From: an uncultured Pseudomonadales bacterium
GTDB taxonomy: Bacteria > Pseudomonadota > Gammaproteobacteria > Pseudomonadales > Pseudohongiellaceae
Direction of reading: 5' to 3'
Assembly: GCA_949372635.1 (NCBI GenBank)
Contig: CASIAB010000013.1
Coordinates: 1 to 63,926 of the forward strand
Length of the DNA: 63,926 bases
Notes under the pieces: model-generated
Database searches by the model: none
What the model was told of the DNA's origin: nothing
Seen by the model: the letters and a program-made list of their open reading frames with translations, nothing else
Shown here: positions 46,998 to 56,150 of the stretch, piece by piece
Numbering within the stretch: position 1 is the stretch's first letter
How the letters are laid out: each line of letters starts with the position of its first letter
Position numbers and translations under genes: made by a program

Positions 46998-48152
46998 CTA
47001 GCGATTCCGCAACATCTCTCTGTTTATCTGCGAAATATTTGAGACCCCAAGAAGCCTCATGTCGCGCTCGATCTCAATTTTCAGATTATTCAGCGCGCGC
47101 TCAACGCCCGGCTGTCCTGCTGCAGCAAGCGCATAAAGATACATGCGACCGCCAGAACAAGCTTTTGCACCCGCGGCTATCGCTTTGAGTACGTGCGTGC
47201 CACGTCGTACACCACCATCGAGTATCACATCTATATCATGACCCACTGCATCAGTTATCTCGGCGATCTGATCGAAGGGTGATCGCGAACCGTCGAGCTG
47301 GCGACCGCCGTGGTTTGAGACCATGATTGCATCTGCACCTATATCCACTGCCTTCTTCGCATCGGCCACGCTCATGATTCCTTTCAGACAGAATGGTCCA
47401 TCCCACTGTGCGCGAAGCGCTTCTGCATCAGACCAGTTCATCGTTGGGTCTAACATTTCTGCGAAGTAGTCACCTATAGATACGGCAACGTTTGAACCCT
47501 TCTGAACAAAATCTTTTAACTCTGCCAACTCGAACGGTTCGCCCAGAAAATAATTCATGGCCCAGCCTGGATGCGTTGCGAAACTAAGCAGGCTGTTTAG
47601 CGTTAGCCGAGGTGGCGAGGTGAATCCGGTATACAGGTCGCGCTCGCGATTGCCGCCCGTGATTGTATCGACGGTGAGCGCTAGAGTGTTGAAGCCCGCC
47701 GCTTTGGCGCGTTCCACCATCGCGTCGTTGAGTGCGCGATCTTTGTGGAAATAGAACTGAAACATCTTCGGGGTTGAGATCATCTCACCAATCTCAGCAA
47801 GACTGACTGTGCCTAAAGCAGACACGCCAAACATAGTGCCATATTTCTCCGCGGCTCGCGCCACGGCTCGCTCACCGTCGTGATGGAATAGTCGCTGCAG
47901 TGCCGTAGGGGAACAGAAGAGCGGCATATCTAATTTCTGGCCCATCACGGTCGTCGACATGTCGATTTTTTCCGCACCGGCGAGGACGTTGGGAACTAGG
48001 TCGGTGTCGTCGAATGCGGAGGTGTTCCGTCGATAGGTAATCTCGTCATCCGCGGCGCCATCGATATAATGAAAAATGGGCCCAGGTAGTCTCTGTTTCG
48101 CTAATAGGCGCAGATCTTCAACGTTATGGCAGTCTTTAAGGCGTCGGAACAT
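46998..48152 (-). CDS. FMN-dependent alpha-hydroxy-acid oxidase/dehydrogenase (LldD-like)
   Basis: A 384-residue TIM-barrel flavoprotein. It has the family signature SNHGGRQLDGSRSPFDQI, in which the His is the catalytic base and the Arg binds the carboxylate. FCLKGIMSVADAKKAVDIGADAIMV, seen in part, contains the FMN lysine. Near the N-terminus, PLFCSPTALQRLFHHDGE and FGVSALGTVSLAEIGE match lactate dehydrogenase and mandelate dehydrogenase types. It oxidises an (S)-2-hydroxy acid, passing electrons to a membrane quinone or to oxygen. The specific substrate is not clear. Confidence 0.92.
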   Translation of the reverse strand: MFRRLKDCHNVEDLRLLAKQRLPGPIFHYIDGAADDEITYRRNTSAFDDTDLVPNVLAGAEKIDMSTTVMGQKLDMPLFCSPTALQRLFHHDGERAVARAAEKYGTMFGVSALGTVSLAEIGEMISTPKMFQFYFHKDRALNDAMVERAKAAGFNTLALTVDTITGGNRERDLYTGFTSPPRLTLNSLLSFATHPGWAMNYFLGEPFELAELKDFVQKGSNVAVSIGDYFAEMLDPTMNWSDAEALRAQWDGPFCLKGIMSVADAKKAVDIGADAIMVSNHGGRQLDGSRSPFDQIAEITDAVGHDIDVILDGGVRRGTHVLKAIAAGAKACSGGRMYLYALAAAGQPGVERALNNLKIEIERDMRLLGVSNISQINREMLRNR

Positions 48153-48346
48153 AGTGTTTGCTCGGTATTCAGTGATATTACAATCTATTATCGTTGTATT
48201 GGGCTCAGAATCGAAGGATTTATTCAGCTGAGACCATTCCTCGCCGCTGAACGCCTATAAAGTCACTCGCCAGAAGCATGGACATTCGTTGCGGGCCAAC
48301 TTAATATCATGAACTCGTTGATTATAAGCTCTTATAAGGAAACACC

Positions 48347-48823
48347 ATGCGCAAAACACTATTTAATCTAACTACACTAATCGGACTGATACTCAGCTTG
48401 GGCTATAGCAGCCTCGTGCTTGCAGCTGACGCGCCGCCACCCTGTGGTCCCGCATCAGACTTGTCTGACGATCTTTCTGGCAATGTCGATTCAGGTTCAC
48501 GTTGTTTCGAGATTCGTATGTATACAGCAGAGCCTATAATGAACGGGGTTGGCGGCATCGACAATCTGCATCAGCGTTTTCGCGAGAAGGAAGTCTCCAT
48601 ATTCGAGAAGCACGGTGCTGAGGTGATCGCGGTATGGCAGAGGCTAGATAATCCAAATACTTTGGTTTGGATGCTGGCCTATAGAGACCGCGCTCATCGC
48701 ACTGAAGTCTGGACTGCCTTCGCTGCCGATCCTGAATGGGTCGAGCTCAGAGCGAAATACGAAGTACCTATTTCTGCGGACACGTTCATGATGAGTGCCA
48801 CAGATTATTCCAACCTGAAATGA
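48347..48823 (+). CDS. Exported NIPSNAP-family protein
   Basis: A 158-residue protein with a Sec signal ending VLAAD. The NIPSNAP pattern is seen in CFEIRMYTAEP, IDNLHQRFREKEVSIFEKHG, VIAVWQRLDNPNTLVWMLAYRDRAHRT in parts, and WTAFAADPEWVELRAKYE. NIPSNAP domains form dimeric alpha-beta barrels; many are stress-related or of unknown role. Export is not typical. AAGGAA precedes the start. It is monocistronic as far as can be seen. Confidence 0.85.
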   Translation: MRKTLFNLTTLIGLILSLGYSSLVLAADAPPPCGPASDLSDDLSGNVDSGSRCFEIRMYTAEPIMNGVGGIDNLHQRFREKEVSIFEKHGAEVIAVWQRLDNPNTLVWMLAYRDRAHRTEVWTAFAADPEWVELRAKYEVPISADTFMMSATDYSNLK

Positions 48824-49154
48824 GGTAATTTTCAGAGCGGGTTGGCAATGTCACTAATGGGTGCTGCTGACCCATCGGGAAATTGACGATCTGCTAAAAC
48901 GTTCTTGAAGTAGCACTTTGCTAATAATACTGATTACTAGCCACATGCCTTTTTTAGCTAGCTCGAAGCAGGGCTGTTACACAGATGTTTGGTCAAAGCA
49001 TTATGGTACTTGGCACGCTTTATCGGCACACGTCGCGGAGGCGGGGGATAGCGTCGTTCTGATTTGCTTAGTTGGACTAGGCTGCCAAGAACAGGATAGA
49101 GTTACGTAAATAACATAACAGGTTCGATTTGGAATCAGCATAGGAGCAACAATA
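48824..49154. other. Intergenic region, nothing convincing
   Basis: This 331-base region sits between two plus-strand genes. A 63-codon plus-strand frame at 48918 lacks a ribosome site and has no recognisable protein character. The right end holds AGGAGC before the ATG at 49155. Confidence 0.4.
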
Positions 49155-49733
49155 ATGAGAAAATTCACAAGCTTAATTGGCATAGCAACTCTTGCTTTGT
49201 CACTCAACGTATACGGAGCCGACGCGCCCGAGACAATTACGGTAACTAGTTCGGCGTTTGACCATCACGGTACGGTTCCGGAAGAGTATTCGGCCTACGG
49301 TGACAATAAGTCGATCGATTTAAGCTGGTCTAATCTGCCTGTTGGCACAGTGCAGTTAGCCCTGATTTGCGATGACCCCGAAGTTGTTACGATCGGTATG
49401 ATGGAGACACCATTTCCGCATTGGGTGGCTTATAACATCCCAGCCTCAGCATCTGGCTTGCCAGAAGGAATGGCTACAGATGCAGTTGTATCTGGAGTTG
49501 CCGGCCTAGACGGAATGATCAACGGCCTCAACGGTACTAGCAGGCCAGGTTACTTCGGACCACGGCCTCCAGTAAATGGTCATCTTCATGCCTACCACTT
49601 CCGTGTTTATGCAATCGATGCGAATCTGGACTTAGGAGAGGGCTTGAACAAGGATGAACTGCTTGCGGCTATCGATGGCCACGTACTAGCAACAGGAATG
49701 TTGATGGGTCACTACGAACGCAAGGAACAGTAG
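49155..49733 (+). CDS. Exported PEBP-like (YbhB/YbcL Raf-kinase-inhibitor-like) protein
   Basis: A 192-residue protein with a Sec signal ending VYGAD. The PEBP fold is shown by SSAFDHHGTVPEEYSAYGDN, the ligand-site LALICDDPEVV segment, FPHWVAYNIPASASGLPEG, RPGYFGPRPPVNGHLHAYHFRVYAID in parts, and the closing ATGMLMGHYER. The DDPE, HW and GPRPP elements make the anion-binding pocket of the family. Bacterial PEBPs are of uncertain role. AGGAGC precedes the start and a strong terminator follows. Confidence 0.9.
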   Translation: MRKFTSLIGIATLALSLNVYGADAPETITVTSSAFDHHGTVPEEYSAYGDNKSIDLSWSNLPVGTVQLALICDDPEVVTIGMMETPFPHWVAYNIPASASGLPEGMATDAVVSGVAGLDGMINGLNGTSRPGYFGPRPPVNGHLHAYHFRVYAIDANLDLGEGLNKDELLAAIDGHVLATGMLMGHYERKEQ

Positions 49734-49763
49734 ATCTAATTCTATAAAGACCGACTAGTTTGA

Positions 49764-49790
49764 AGCGGGCTTGAGCCCGCTTTTTATTTT
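49764..49790 (+). terminator. Intrinsic terminator after PEBP gene
   Basis: AGCGGGC at 49764-49770 pairs with GCCCGCT at 49775-49781 around TTGA and is followed by TTTTTATTTT. A classic rho-independent terminator. Confidence 0.92.
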
Positions 49791-49865
49791 CCTCCTTATA
49801 AGTATTGCGGTCGACTGGAAGGACTGTGCAGATTCAATCGCTACTTGAAGAGAATTAAAGCGAAT

Positions 49866-50450
49866 TCACTTTCTCTCAATTGAGTTTAGGTATTTTTCAG
49901 CCCTGCCAAAATCCTGTTCGAAGGCGCGATTGAAGGCAAACCTAACCAGAAATCCGGTTAGCCTTGAGCTGGCTTTGTAGGCGGCGGAAACTTCGACCGT
50001 GGTTCTGCCGTTAGCCTGTTCAGAGAACTTGTAGAGACCGATGGAGTAGTCAATCGGGGCGCTAATCGTGGACTCAGACATCTCCGTGAAATAAGCGAAG
50101 GAGTACGGCGGATCGAATAGAATTATCTTCTGTACGAGCATGTTTGTATTCTCCATGATCGTGACTCTTCTAGAGCCTGTGTCGAGCTCATTTAGGCGGT
50201 TGGATTTAGAATTATCGAATGTGGTGCTAACAACATCATCCGAGTAGCTGGATAATTCTGATAGAAGCGATCGAAACACTACCTCAATAGGCTGATCTAT
50301 ATCGAGCACCACACGATTATTTGGATCGTTCGTCGCCTTCTCTAATTGTTCGCCGATGAATGAATCGTCAAATTCATTGCTAGGCTGCGCGTGGCTGGAA
50401 AGAGTTATGCAGGCGAGAAAAAGTGACAGAATCATGTTGAGTGGGTACAT
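49866..50450 (-). CDS. Exported hypothetical protein, SRPBCC/START-like
   Basis: A 194-residue protein from ATG 50450 (GAGAG upstream; a TTG lies 12 bases earlier). It has a Sec signal ending SSHAQ. The mature chain has VVLDIDQPIEVVFRSLLSELSSY, quoted in part, FSYFTEMS-like strands (FAYFTEMSESTIS), an IDYSIGLYKFSEQANGRTTVEVSAAYKA stretch and a C-terminal helix FLVRFAFNRAFEQDFGRAEKYL. This order, with a first strand and helix, a sheet, and a long last helix, fits a START-like ligand-binding fold. No closer match is recognised. It may be a lipid-binding periplasmic protein. Confidence 0.6.
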   Translation of the reverse strand: MYPLNMILSLFLACITLSSHAQPSNEFDDSFIGEQLEKATNDPNNRVVLDIDQPIEVVFRSLLSELSSYSDDVVSTTFDNSKSNRLNELDTGSRRVTIMENTNMLVQKIILFDPPYSFAYFTEMSESTISAPIDYSIGLYKFSEQANGRTTVEVSAAYKASSRLTGFLVRFAFNRAFEQDFGRAEKYLNSIERK

Positions 50451-50678
50451 TTTCACTCTCAAAAATAGCTTAGGTTCTGAGTATAGCGTAATTTAAATCA
50501 ATCTCGATGTCCGCTAATTGTTAGTTGAAATATAGTGTTCCCAAAATGTTAGCCTAATTAAACAACGCGCTACGAGTTCTCATCAATCATAAATCGGTAG
50601 GAGCTGCAAAAAATCAGGTCTCCTCGATACTAGAGATGCTGGATTTTCGAGGTATAACACGGGCTGTTCTGAAGGCGA

Positions 50679-51512
50679 TCAATCTGGGGGTGCCGTATTC
50701 TTAACCTCCCCATTTTTTCCAAAAGGCTGCATAAGCAATACGGACATACTGATAGCCTGGTCCTTGCCGTAGCCCTCAATCCCTATAGACATTTCTTCTT
50801 GCTCCAGAGAAGGTTGGGCAAGATAGCTTCCAAATAGTCTGTCCCACCAAGGGAAATTGAATCCGAAATTTTTATTGTGTTCAGCTTCCATTGCCGAGTG
50901 ATGGACACGGTGCATATCAGGTGTGACAAGAAAATAACGCAGTGTTGCGTCAAATCGTTTCGATAACTTGATGTTGCTATGATTAAACATGGATGTCGCA
51001 TTGAGTAAAACTTCAGAAAACAGTACCGCGATCGCCGGAGGCCCTATCAGGATGATTAAACAAAATTTAATAAGAGTTGATATCAGAATTGAGAGTGGGT
51101 GAAAGCGTATGCCGGTAGACACGTCATAGTCGATGTCTGTGTGATGCATACGATGCAGGCGCCATAGAAATTTGAACCGATGAAACAGGCGATGCTGCCA
51201 GTAGATAGTTAGATCAAAAATAAGAAGATAGACAAGAAAAGATATCCAAGTAGACGCTTGGATAGTGTTGAACAAGCCCCATGTTTTTTCCTTTACTAGG
51301 AGTGCGACAGCCACGCCCGTGATAGGAATAAGTACTGCTATAGATATTGAATTTAGGAGGCTGATGCCGAAGTTGTTGAGCCATCGGCTTTTTTTCGAAT
51401 GCTGAAGCTGCCTTCTTGGTCGCAATATTTCCAAGAGTGCTAGGACTCCCAGCATGGCTAGGAATACCAGTAGCCGAAGCGTGGCTTCGGATGTAATGTT
51501 TGGGCCGTTCAT
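50679..51512 (-). CDS. Sterol desaturase/fatty acid hydroxylase-family membrane protein
   Basis: A 277-residue membrane enzyme. ATG 51512 is chosen because AAGGTG is well spaced; an ATG at 51536 has its SD too close. Four to five membrane spans are visible. The di-iron histidine clusters of the family are present: WQHRLFHRFKFLWRLHRMHHTD, given as HRLFH and HRMHH, then MHRVHHS in the second half. Family members hydroxylate or desaturate lipids, sterols or carotenoids with O2. Substrate unknown. It is transcribed toward the START-like exported protein, which could carry a lipid; this is inference. Confidence 0.88.
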   Translation of the reverse strand: MNGPNITSEATLRLLVFLAMLGVLALLEILRPRRQLQHSKKSRWLNNFGISLLNSISIAVLIPITGVAVALLVKEKTWGLFNTIQASTWISFLVYLLIFDLTIYWQHRLFHRFKFLWRLHRMHHTDIDYDVSTGIRFHPLSILISTLIKFCLIILIGPPAIAVLFSEVLLNATSMFNHSNIKLSKRFDATLRYFLVTPDMHRVHHSAMEAEHNKNFGFNFPWWDRLFGSYLAQPSLEQEEMSIGIEGYGKDQAISMSVLLMQPFGKNGEVKNTAPPD

Positions 51513-51544
51513 ATCTGCACCTTTGATAAACTGCATATTCCTAA

Positions 51545-51730
51545 TTATTCATTCTTTCTTGAAAGAAAAATAGACACTTTATAGTCAAGCTTCTCGATTG
51601 TCGTGGCATCCAATTTTTTTGTCGATCTTCTGTTTGGGCTGTTTGGTTTGTTTTCGTTTCCGCAGCGCTGCTCATAGTGATCGATGATAGCGGCACCATC
51701 GCGTATCACTTCTCCTTCTTTTGTTGATGC
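51545..51730 (-). pseudogene. Possible relic of a glutathione S-transferase
   Basis: A stop-free minus-strand frame of 61 codons with no start. Its first part, KEGEVIRDGAAIIDHYEQRCG, less its first residue, is very like the end of a GST thioredoxin domain, where a strand-turn EVIRDG precedes the helix AIIDHYE. The rest does not match a GST. I read it as a fragment of a lost gene, with low confidence. Confidence 0.35.
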
Positions 51731-52025
51731 TTATGCGCTCACCTATATTGGGTAATACTTGCTCTTAATAGTAAGCAGAATTTGGCAGAGTCTTACTGTA
51801 CTGTTCTCCAGTTTTGATCAGGTAGCTGCGCGCCCCACCTTTATAGAGTGAGAGAGGAGATCCATAAAGTGTGATTTCTGACATAGACGATCTACTTTTC
51901 TAGAAGGTTTTCTCAGCTAGACTACGTCGAATCTAAGTGTCATATTTAACCTTAACACAATTTTAGATTTCGCTGACAGCTTCGGGCAGCGGTAATCGAT
52001 GAGTCTATTTTTTAGGGGTGATTAA
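51731..52025. other. Upstream region of M1 peptidase gene
   Basis: No gene is seen in this stretch. It ends with TTTTTAGGGGTGATTAA before the TTG start at 52026. The promoter is not resolved. Confidence 0.35.
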
Positions 52026-53696
52026 TTGCGCAGATTGCTTAGAAATGTAGTTGCCGTTTTTGTACTTTCAGGTCTAACAGCATGCGTGGGATTGAATTCT
52101 CCTCTGCATCCTCAAACCGCGCAGTCCAGTGGCGTGCTTTCTGAAATGCAGGCGCTGTATGACGTGCAACACTACCAATTAGAATTGCAGGTCTATCCCG
52201 ACAGAAAGATCATCGAGGGCCGTGTCACTATGCGCGCTATTGCGACAGAATCCATCACAACTGTTGAGCTAGACCTAGATCCAAGATTCGAGATCTTAGA
52301 GACTTCGGTAAATGGGCAAACTGCTAGCTATCAGAAAGCGGAAGGAAAGCTGCTGCTTTTAGGTTCTGAGATTCAATCGAGCAGTGAATTCACAACGACC
52401 GTCTCCTATCGAGGCAGGCCCTATGAAGCCGAGAATCCCCCGTGGGATGGCGGCTTCGTATGGGCCGAGACTGAGTCTGGCGAACATTGGATCGCCACGG
52501 CCGTTCAGGGCAGGGGTTGCGACCTCTACTGGCCCTGCAAGGATCATATATCTGATAAGCCCGAGCTAGGTGCGGACATGTTAATCACGGTGCCCTCAGG
52601 CCTTACCGCCGTGATGAACGGAAAACTGCTCTCCGAATTAACCCTCGGTGAGCGAACCACCTATCATTGGAGTACTCAGAACCCAATTTCTGCCTACCAT
52701 CTTGCGATTAATATTGGCCCGTTCAAGAAGTATGAGATACGACATAGCAACGCACTTACCGAAAATCCAATTCCCGTGATCTTTTATCATGTCACAAATG
52801 ATATGAAGAAAATCGAAAGGCTGATTAAGGAGGATTTTATTGACCAGCTCGAATTCTTTGAGAGAATGCTTGGCCCTTATCCCTGGGGTGGGGAGAAGAT
52901 AGGAATCGTAGAAATCCCCTACTTAGGTATGGAACATCAGACTATGAATGGCTATGGAAATAGTTATGAATTAGATCCGTATGGCTTCGACTGGTTGATG
53001 CAGCACGAGTTCTCTCACGAGTGGTTTGGTAATCTAATGACTCAGGCAGGGAGTAAGGACTTTTGGCTGCACGAGGGTTTCGCTAACTACATGCAGCCTG
53101 TCTACGCGCAGCAAGTCATAGGAGATGCGGGCTATTGGAGCTATATGTGGGATTTCTATAATGGCTTGGTAAACTGCAAGCCGGTCGTCCCAGATGAAAC
53201 AGTATCGATGGACTATTTCGATTCGAACGACGCCTACTACAAAGGCAGCTGGATACTGCATACCCTTAGAGGCTTGATCGGTGAGGAGGCTTTCTGGCGC
53301 TCGGTACGCCGACTTATCTATGACACGGCGGATCCTTGGTCGCTTTCCTACCCGCTACAACCTACGCGTCGTAGCAATGATGATTTTGTAAGGATAGCCA
53401 GCGAAGAATATGGTGAGGACCTGTCCTGGTTCTTCGATATGTATCTAGGGCAAGCTGCGATTCCGCTTCTTGTTCAAGAGCGCAGTGAAGACGGATTGAG
53501 TTTTAGTTGGCCACACAATCCAGAGGCCAATTTCAATATCCCAATTCTGGTTACTCAGGACGGTCGCGCCACCGAGTATGCGGTGCCGTCAACTGGTGAG
53601 AGATTCCCTTTAGCGGAAGATGCCTTACTTCAAGTGGACCCTAGGGTCGCGCTGTTAAGAGATTTTGGCACTACTGAAGCTTGCGCGATTGACTGA
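52026..53696 (+). CDS. M1-family metallopeptidase, lipoprotein (short form)
   Basis: A 556-residue zinc peptidase from a TTG start; AGGGGTG lies upstream and the product begins directly with a lipoprotein signal (VLSGLTAC, Cys near residue 20). The exopeptidase motif reads GMEHQTMNGYG in place of GxMEN, and the zinc motif is HEFSHEWFGN near residue 327 with the third ligand in WLHEGFANYM. The C-terminal PepN helical domain is absent, so the enzyme resembles the leukotriene-A4-hydrolase-like short M1 forms. Anchored in the cell envelope. It is a distant paralogue of the gene at 7431. Confidence 0.9.
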   Translation: MRRLLRNVVAVFVLSGLTACVGLNSPLHPQTAQSSGVLSEMQALYDVQHYQLELQVYPDRKIIEGRVTMRAIATESITTVELDLDPRFEILETSVNGQTASYQKAEGKLLLLGSEIQSSSEFTTTVSYRGRPYEAENPPWDGGFVWAETESGEHWIATAVQGRGCDLYWPCKDHISDKPELGADMLITVPSGLTAVMNGKLLSELTLGERTTYHWSTQNPISAYHLAINIGPFKKYEIRHSNALTENPIPVIFYHVTNDMKKIERLIKEDFIDQLEFFERMLGPYPWGGEKIGIVEIPYLGMEHQTMNGYGNSYELDPYGFDWLMQHEFSHEWFGNLMTQAGSKDFWLHEGFANYMQPVYAQQVIGDAGYWSYMWDFYNGLVNCKPVVPDETVSMDYFDSNDAYYKGSWILHTLRGLIGEEAFWRSVRRLIYDTADPWSLSYPLQPTRRSNDDFVRIASEEYGEDLSWFFDMYLGQAAIPLLVQERSEDGLSFSWPHNPEANFNIPILVTQDGRATEYAVPSTGERFPLAEDALLQVDPRVALLRDFGTTEACAID

Positions 53697-53709
53697 ACTT
53701 TCTATCACC

Positions 53710-54147
53710 CTATCTCTCTAGCAAACGTTCGTCGCCGAAAGTAGGCAGTATCAATTGATAGGCTTCAGTCAACAGGCCTATTACATCTCGTGTGAATTGC
53801 TGCGCATGGACGTTTTGAATAGCTGCCAAACGCAGATCTATCTCGCTCATGAGGTGGGAAAATTCTGCACTATCGGCGGCGGTATAAGCCACTTCGAAAC
53901 CGGGTATAAATTCCAGTATCTGTGCGTGCAGGGATGCGACTTCTATCTGCGCTGCAGGGGTAAGTAACTGGTGGTAGGCGCTAACGAGTCGTGTGGCCTC
54001 TTGCGCACTATTTATTCTGTCCCCGATAGGCTCTATAGGCCCAATGAGGTTGCCATCGATCGTGAGGATCACGAACTCATCTTCTGCGCCCTGGGCATTG
54101 GCCAAGGCAAACCCGAGGATTAAGAAGACGGATAGATAGCAAGCCAT
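53710..54147 (-). CDS. Exported hypothetical protein, helical
   Basis: A 145-residue protein with a Sec signal (MACYLSVFLILGFALANAQG). After a short strand region (FVILTIDGNLIGPIEPIG) the chain is mostly amphipathic helix (EATRLVSAYHQLLTPAAQI, LMSEIDLRLAAIQNVHAQQF). No cysteines or catalytic motifs are visible in the mature part. I do not recognise the family. The gene is convergent with the M1 peptidase (13-base gap) and lies 37 bases after the NTF2-like gene, with which it is probably co-transcribed. Confidence 0.6.
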   Translation of the reverse strand: MACYLSVFLILGFALANAQGAEDEFVILTIDGNLIGPIEPIGDRINSAQEATRLVSAYHQLLTPAAQIEVASLHAQILEFIPGFEVAYTAADSAEFSHLMSEIDLRLAAIQNVHAQQFTRDVIGLLTEAYQLILPTFGDERLLER

Positions 54148-54184
54148 TCCGTCCTATCCCCTAAAGGGAAAAGCCTGAAGTGAC

Positions 54185-54649
54185 CTACTTGTCTTCATAG
54201 GAGAAAACGGACTTCAACTCGCGTTTGCTAATTTTCCAGCCATCATTAGTTAGCTCGAAGTCGTCATGGTATTCGCCAATGATCGCGAAGCCTTCCGTCG
54301 AGTTTGAGCCGGCAGCTGAAGTATAGATAGTTGCATAACTTACACCGGAGGCATGCAGTTCATCGATAGGCTCAATGCGAATCGTGCTCATTAGATGTCG
54401 GATAGACCCGCTCTTATCCAGTCCCTCTATACGTGCGCGAATATTGTTGCGACCTTCCCATGTCTGGTTGCCAACGCTTAGTGATGCCTTGTCGGTAAAG
54501 AGATTCGAGAACTCAGCCGCATCGAATCTATCTCGAAAGTAGGCGTAGTCTGTCACCAGGTTAGCGCAGTCGCGGTAGACATCTGCTGCGTAACTCGCTG
54601 GGATTGAACCAATGCTTAGTGCAACCGCGAATAAGAGACGTTTTATCAT
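54185..54649 (-). CDS. Exported NTF2/SnoaL-like protein
   Basis: A 154-residue protein from ATG 54649 with CAGGAA upstream; an in-frame start 51 bases further up is less likely. It has a Sec signal ending PASYAAD. The SnoaL-like cone fold is shown by DCANLVTDYAYFRDRFDAAEFSNLFTDKASLSVG, quoted here only for its F-x-D-x-A core, then IRARIEGLDKSGSIRHLMSTI, SYATIYTSAAG and the closing YHDDFELTNDGWKISKREL. Many members bind small hydrophobics or act as isomerases or dehydratases. The exported form is not assigned. It shares a transcript with the gene at 53710. Confidence 0.82.
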   Translation of the reverse strand: MIKRLLFAVALSIGSIPASYAADVYRDCANLVTDYAYFRDRFDAAEFSNLFTDKASLSVGNQTWEGRNNIRARIEGLDKSGSIRHLMSTIRIEPIDELHASGVSYATIYTSAAGSNSTEGFAIIGEYHDDFELTNDGWKISKRELKSVFSYEDK

Positions 54650-54885
54650 TTTAGTGTTCCTGATTAAAAGTAAGAGAATTTCGGTGAGAATTGATCTCAT
54701 TCAGACTGAGCCAGCAAATTCACGTTATTGTTCCTTGAGCGCGTTCTGGATATCCTGATGGGCCCGTCGAAAGCTATTTCAGGTATGCTATATCTGATAC
54801 CCATTAGGCCACATTGAGTAAAATAAGTTAATGTTATATCCCTATATCAACCCACTCACGCTGTATATAAGGAGTCACTGAGACG

Positions 54886-55440
54886 ATGTTCACTGTAAAG
54901 ATACTATCTAAATGGGCTGGAATTGGTCTCGGCTCAATCCTGCTCTTTGTAGCCGTTGCCTATGGTGCTATGCGAATGAACGATGGCCCAGTGGAATTCT
55001 ACCCCTGGTTTACTATAAGCATCGGGGGCCCGTTTCGTAGTGGCGAGCTAACGGCGGCACCGCAAAGTTGGGAATTTTTGCAGGAGCGCGAAGAGATCGA
55101 GATTCAGACGCTTAAGCCGACCACATCCAGGACGGTCTGGGTACCGATAGTCGATGGCGAGCTTTTTATAGTCAGTGGCTATATGAATTCACCTATCGGC
55201 AAGCTGTGGAAGCAATGGCCGGCCTATATGGAGGAGGACAATCGCATTCTGATTCGGGATGAGGGAAAGATCTACGAGCAATGCCTGCAAAGAGTGTTGT
55301 CGGATCCCGAGAAGATTGTGCCGGTGTTGGCGGAACTAGGTCGAAAATATCTCGGCGGCAACGGCGAGCTGATTCCAGGAAGTGAAATCGCAGTCACCAG
55401 TGGCTCCGTCTGGATGTTCGAAGTAACTGGCTGCGAATAA
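54886..55440 (+). CDS. Membrane-anchored split-barrel-like protein, uncharacterised (member 2)
   Basis: A 184-residue paralogue of the gene at 11681. It has an N-terminal membrane anchor (residues 10-30) and a small extracytoplasmic domain. Shared segments are FRSGELTAAPQSWEFL, EIEIQTLKPTTSRTVWVP, DGELFIVSGYMNSPIGKLWKQWP and a final VTSGSVWMFEV. Two cysteines here (EQCLQR, TGCE) are absent from the paralogue. GGAG precedes the start. It is the first gene of a three-gene unit with a short YEYACHEGNY relative and a DUF6152 protein, which supports a functional tie between these families. Confidence 0.72.
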   Translation: MFTVKILSKWAGIGLGSILLFVAVAYGAMRMNDGPVEFYPWFTISIGGPFRSGELTAAPQSWEFLQEREEIEIQTLKPTTSRTVWVPIVDGELFIVSGYMNSPIGKLWKQWPAYMEEDNRILIRDEGKIYEQCLQRVLSDPEKIVPVLAELGRKYLGGNGELIPGSEIAVTSGSVWMFEVTGCE

Positions 55441-55459
55441 AATTCGAGAGGAAGACAGT

Positions 55460-56135
55460 ATGTATTTAAGGGCGCTAGTCGGTATTATCTCGCTTGCCGT
55501 ATTTGGCGCTGCGATTGCTCAGGCAGATATTAGTGGTACGTGGATGCTCAATGGCCCAGGTACAGAGAGCGATATTTTGTTAAGCGCGGAGGGTAAGCGC
55601 CTACAGAACGAATACGAGTTGTTGGAGGATGACCCTAGCTTGTACTGTACACCAGCAAGCTCATCTAGAATTTGGGCAAACCCAGGCGCACCTATCAAAA
55701 TTGAGCAAACACAGACAAGTATATTAATTAGCTATGAACTTTTTGATCTCAGGCGCGAGATACCACTGGGAGACGAATCGGCACTAACGGATCAGCCGAG
55801 CACCAAAAACTTGAATGGCACGTTCTTTCCGGAGATGGGTTCGTCGTTTGCAAGCTACGACGGCGAACGTCTTATTATTGAATCTAGAAATCACGCCTAC
55901 GGATATATTAGAACATCACGGGGAATACCGCAGGCACCGAGCACAACCGCACGTCGAAGTGTTGGAGGTGGAAGGCGATATACTGCATATCACCCATACT
56001 TATATCGACGAATCGATATTCGAGAAACCGTTAGTGCTTGAATACTTTCTAAGACGAGCAGACGATGCCGTACTTAACGTGTATGACTGCACTGAAGCAA
56101 ACTACAACTGGTTCGATGAACTGAATGCGAATTAG
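55460..56135 (+). pseudogene. Short divergent member of the YEYACHEGNY family with one-base frameshift
   Basis: ATG 55460 follows GAGAGGAAG. The signal peptide ends AIAQAD, then ISGTWMLNGPG. The frame is intact to about SRGIPQAP (near 55935) and then continues in the next frame as PHVEVLEVEGDILHITHTY to NYNWFDELNAN. One extra base near 55935-55960 accounts for this; joined, the protein has 224 residues. It aligns with the long family members: GTW with GVW, IKIEQTQTSILISYELFDLRREIPL with the EMIHDARLVPL block, GERLIIESRNH with GETLVVQTRNF, and DCTEANYNW with ACHEGNYGM. The catalytic-looking His of the HDxR block is missing. Confidence 0.75.
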
Positions 56136-56150
56136 GCTGGGAGAATAAAA

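Noticed and set aside
48918..49109. A 63-codon plus-strand frame before the PEBP gene
   Set aside because: Lacks a ribosome site and reads like chance sequence.
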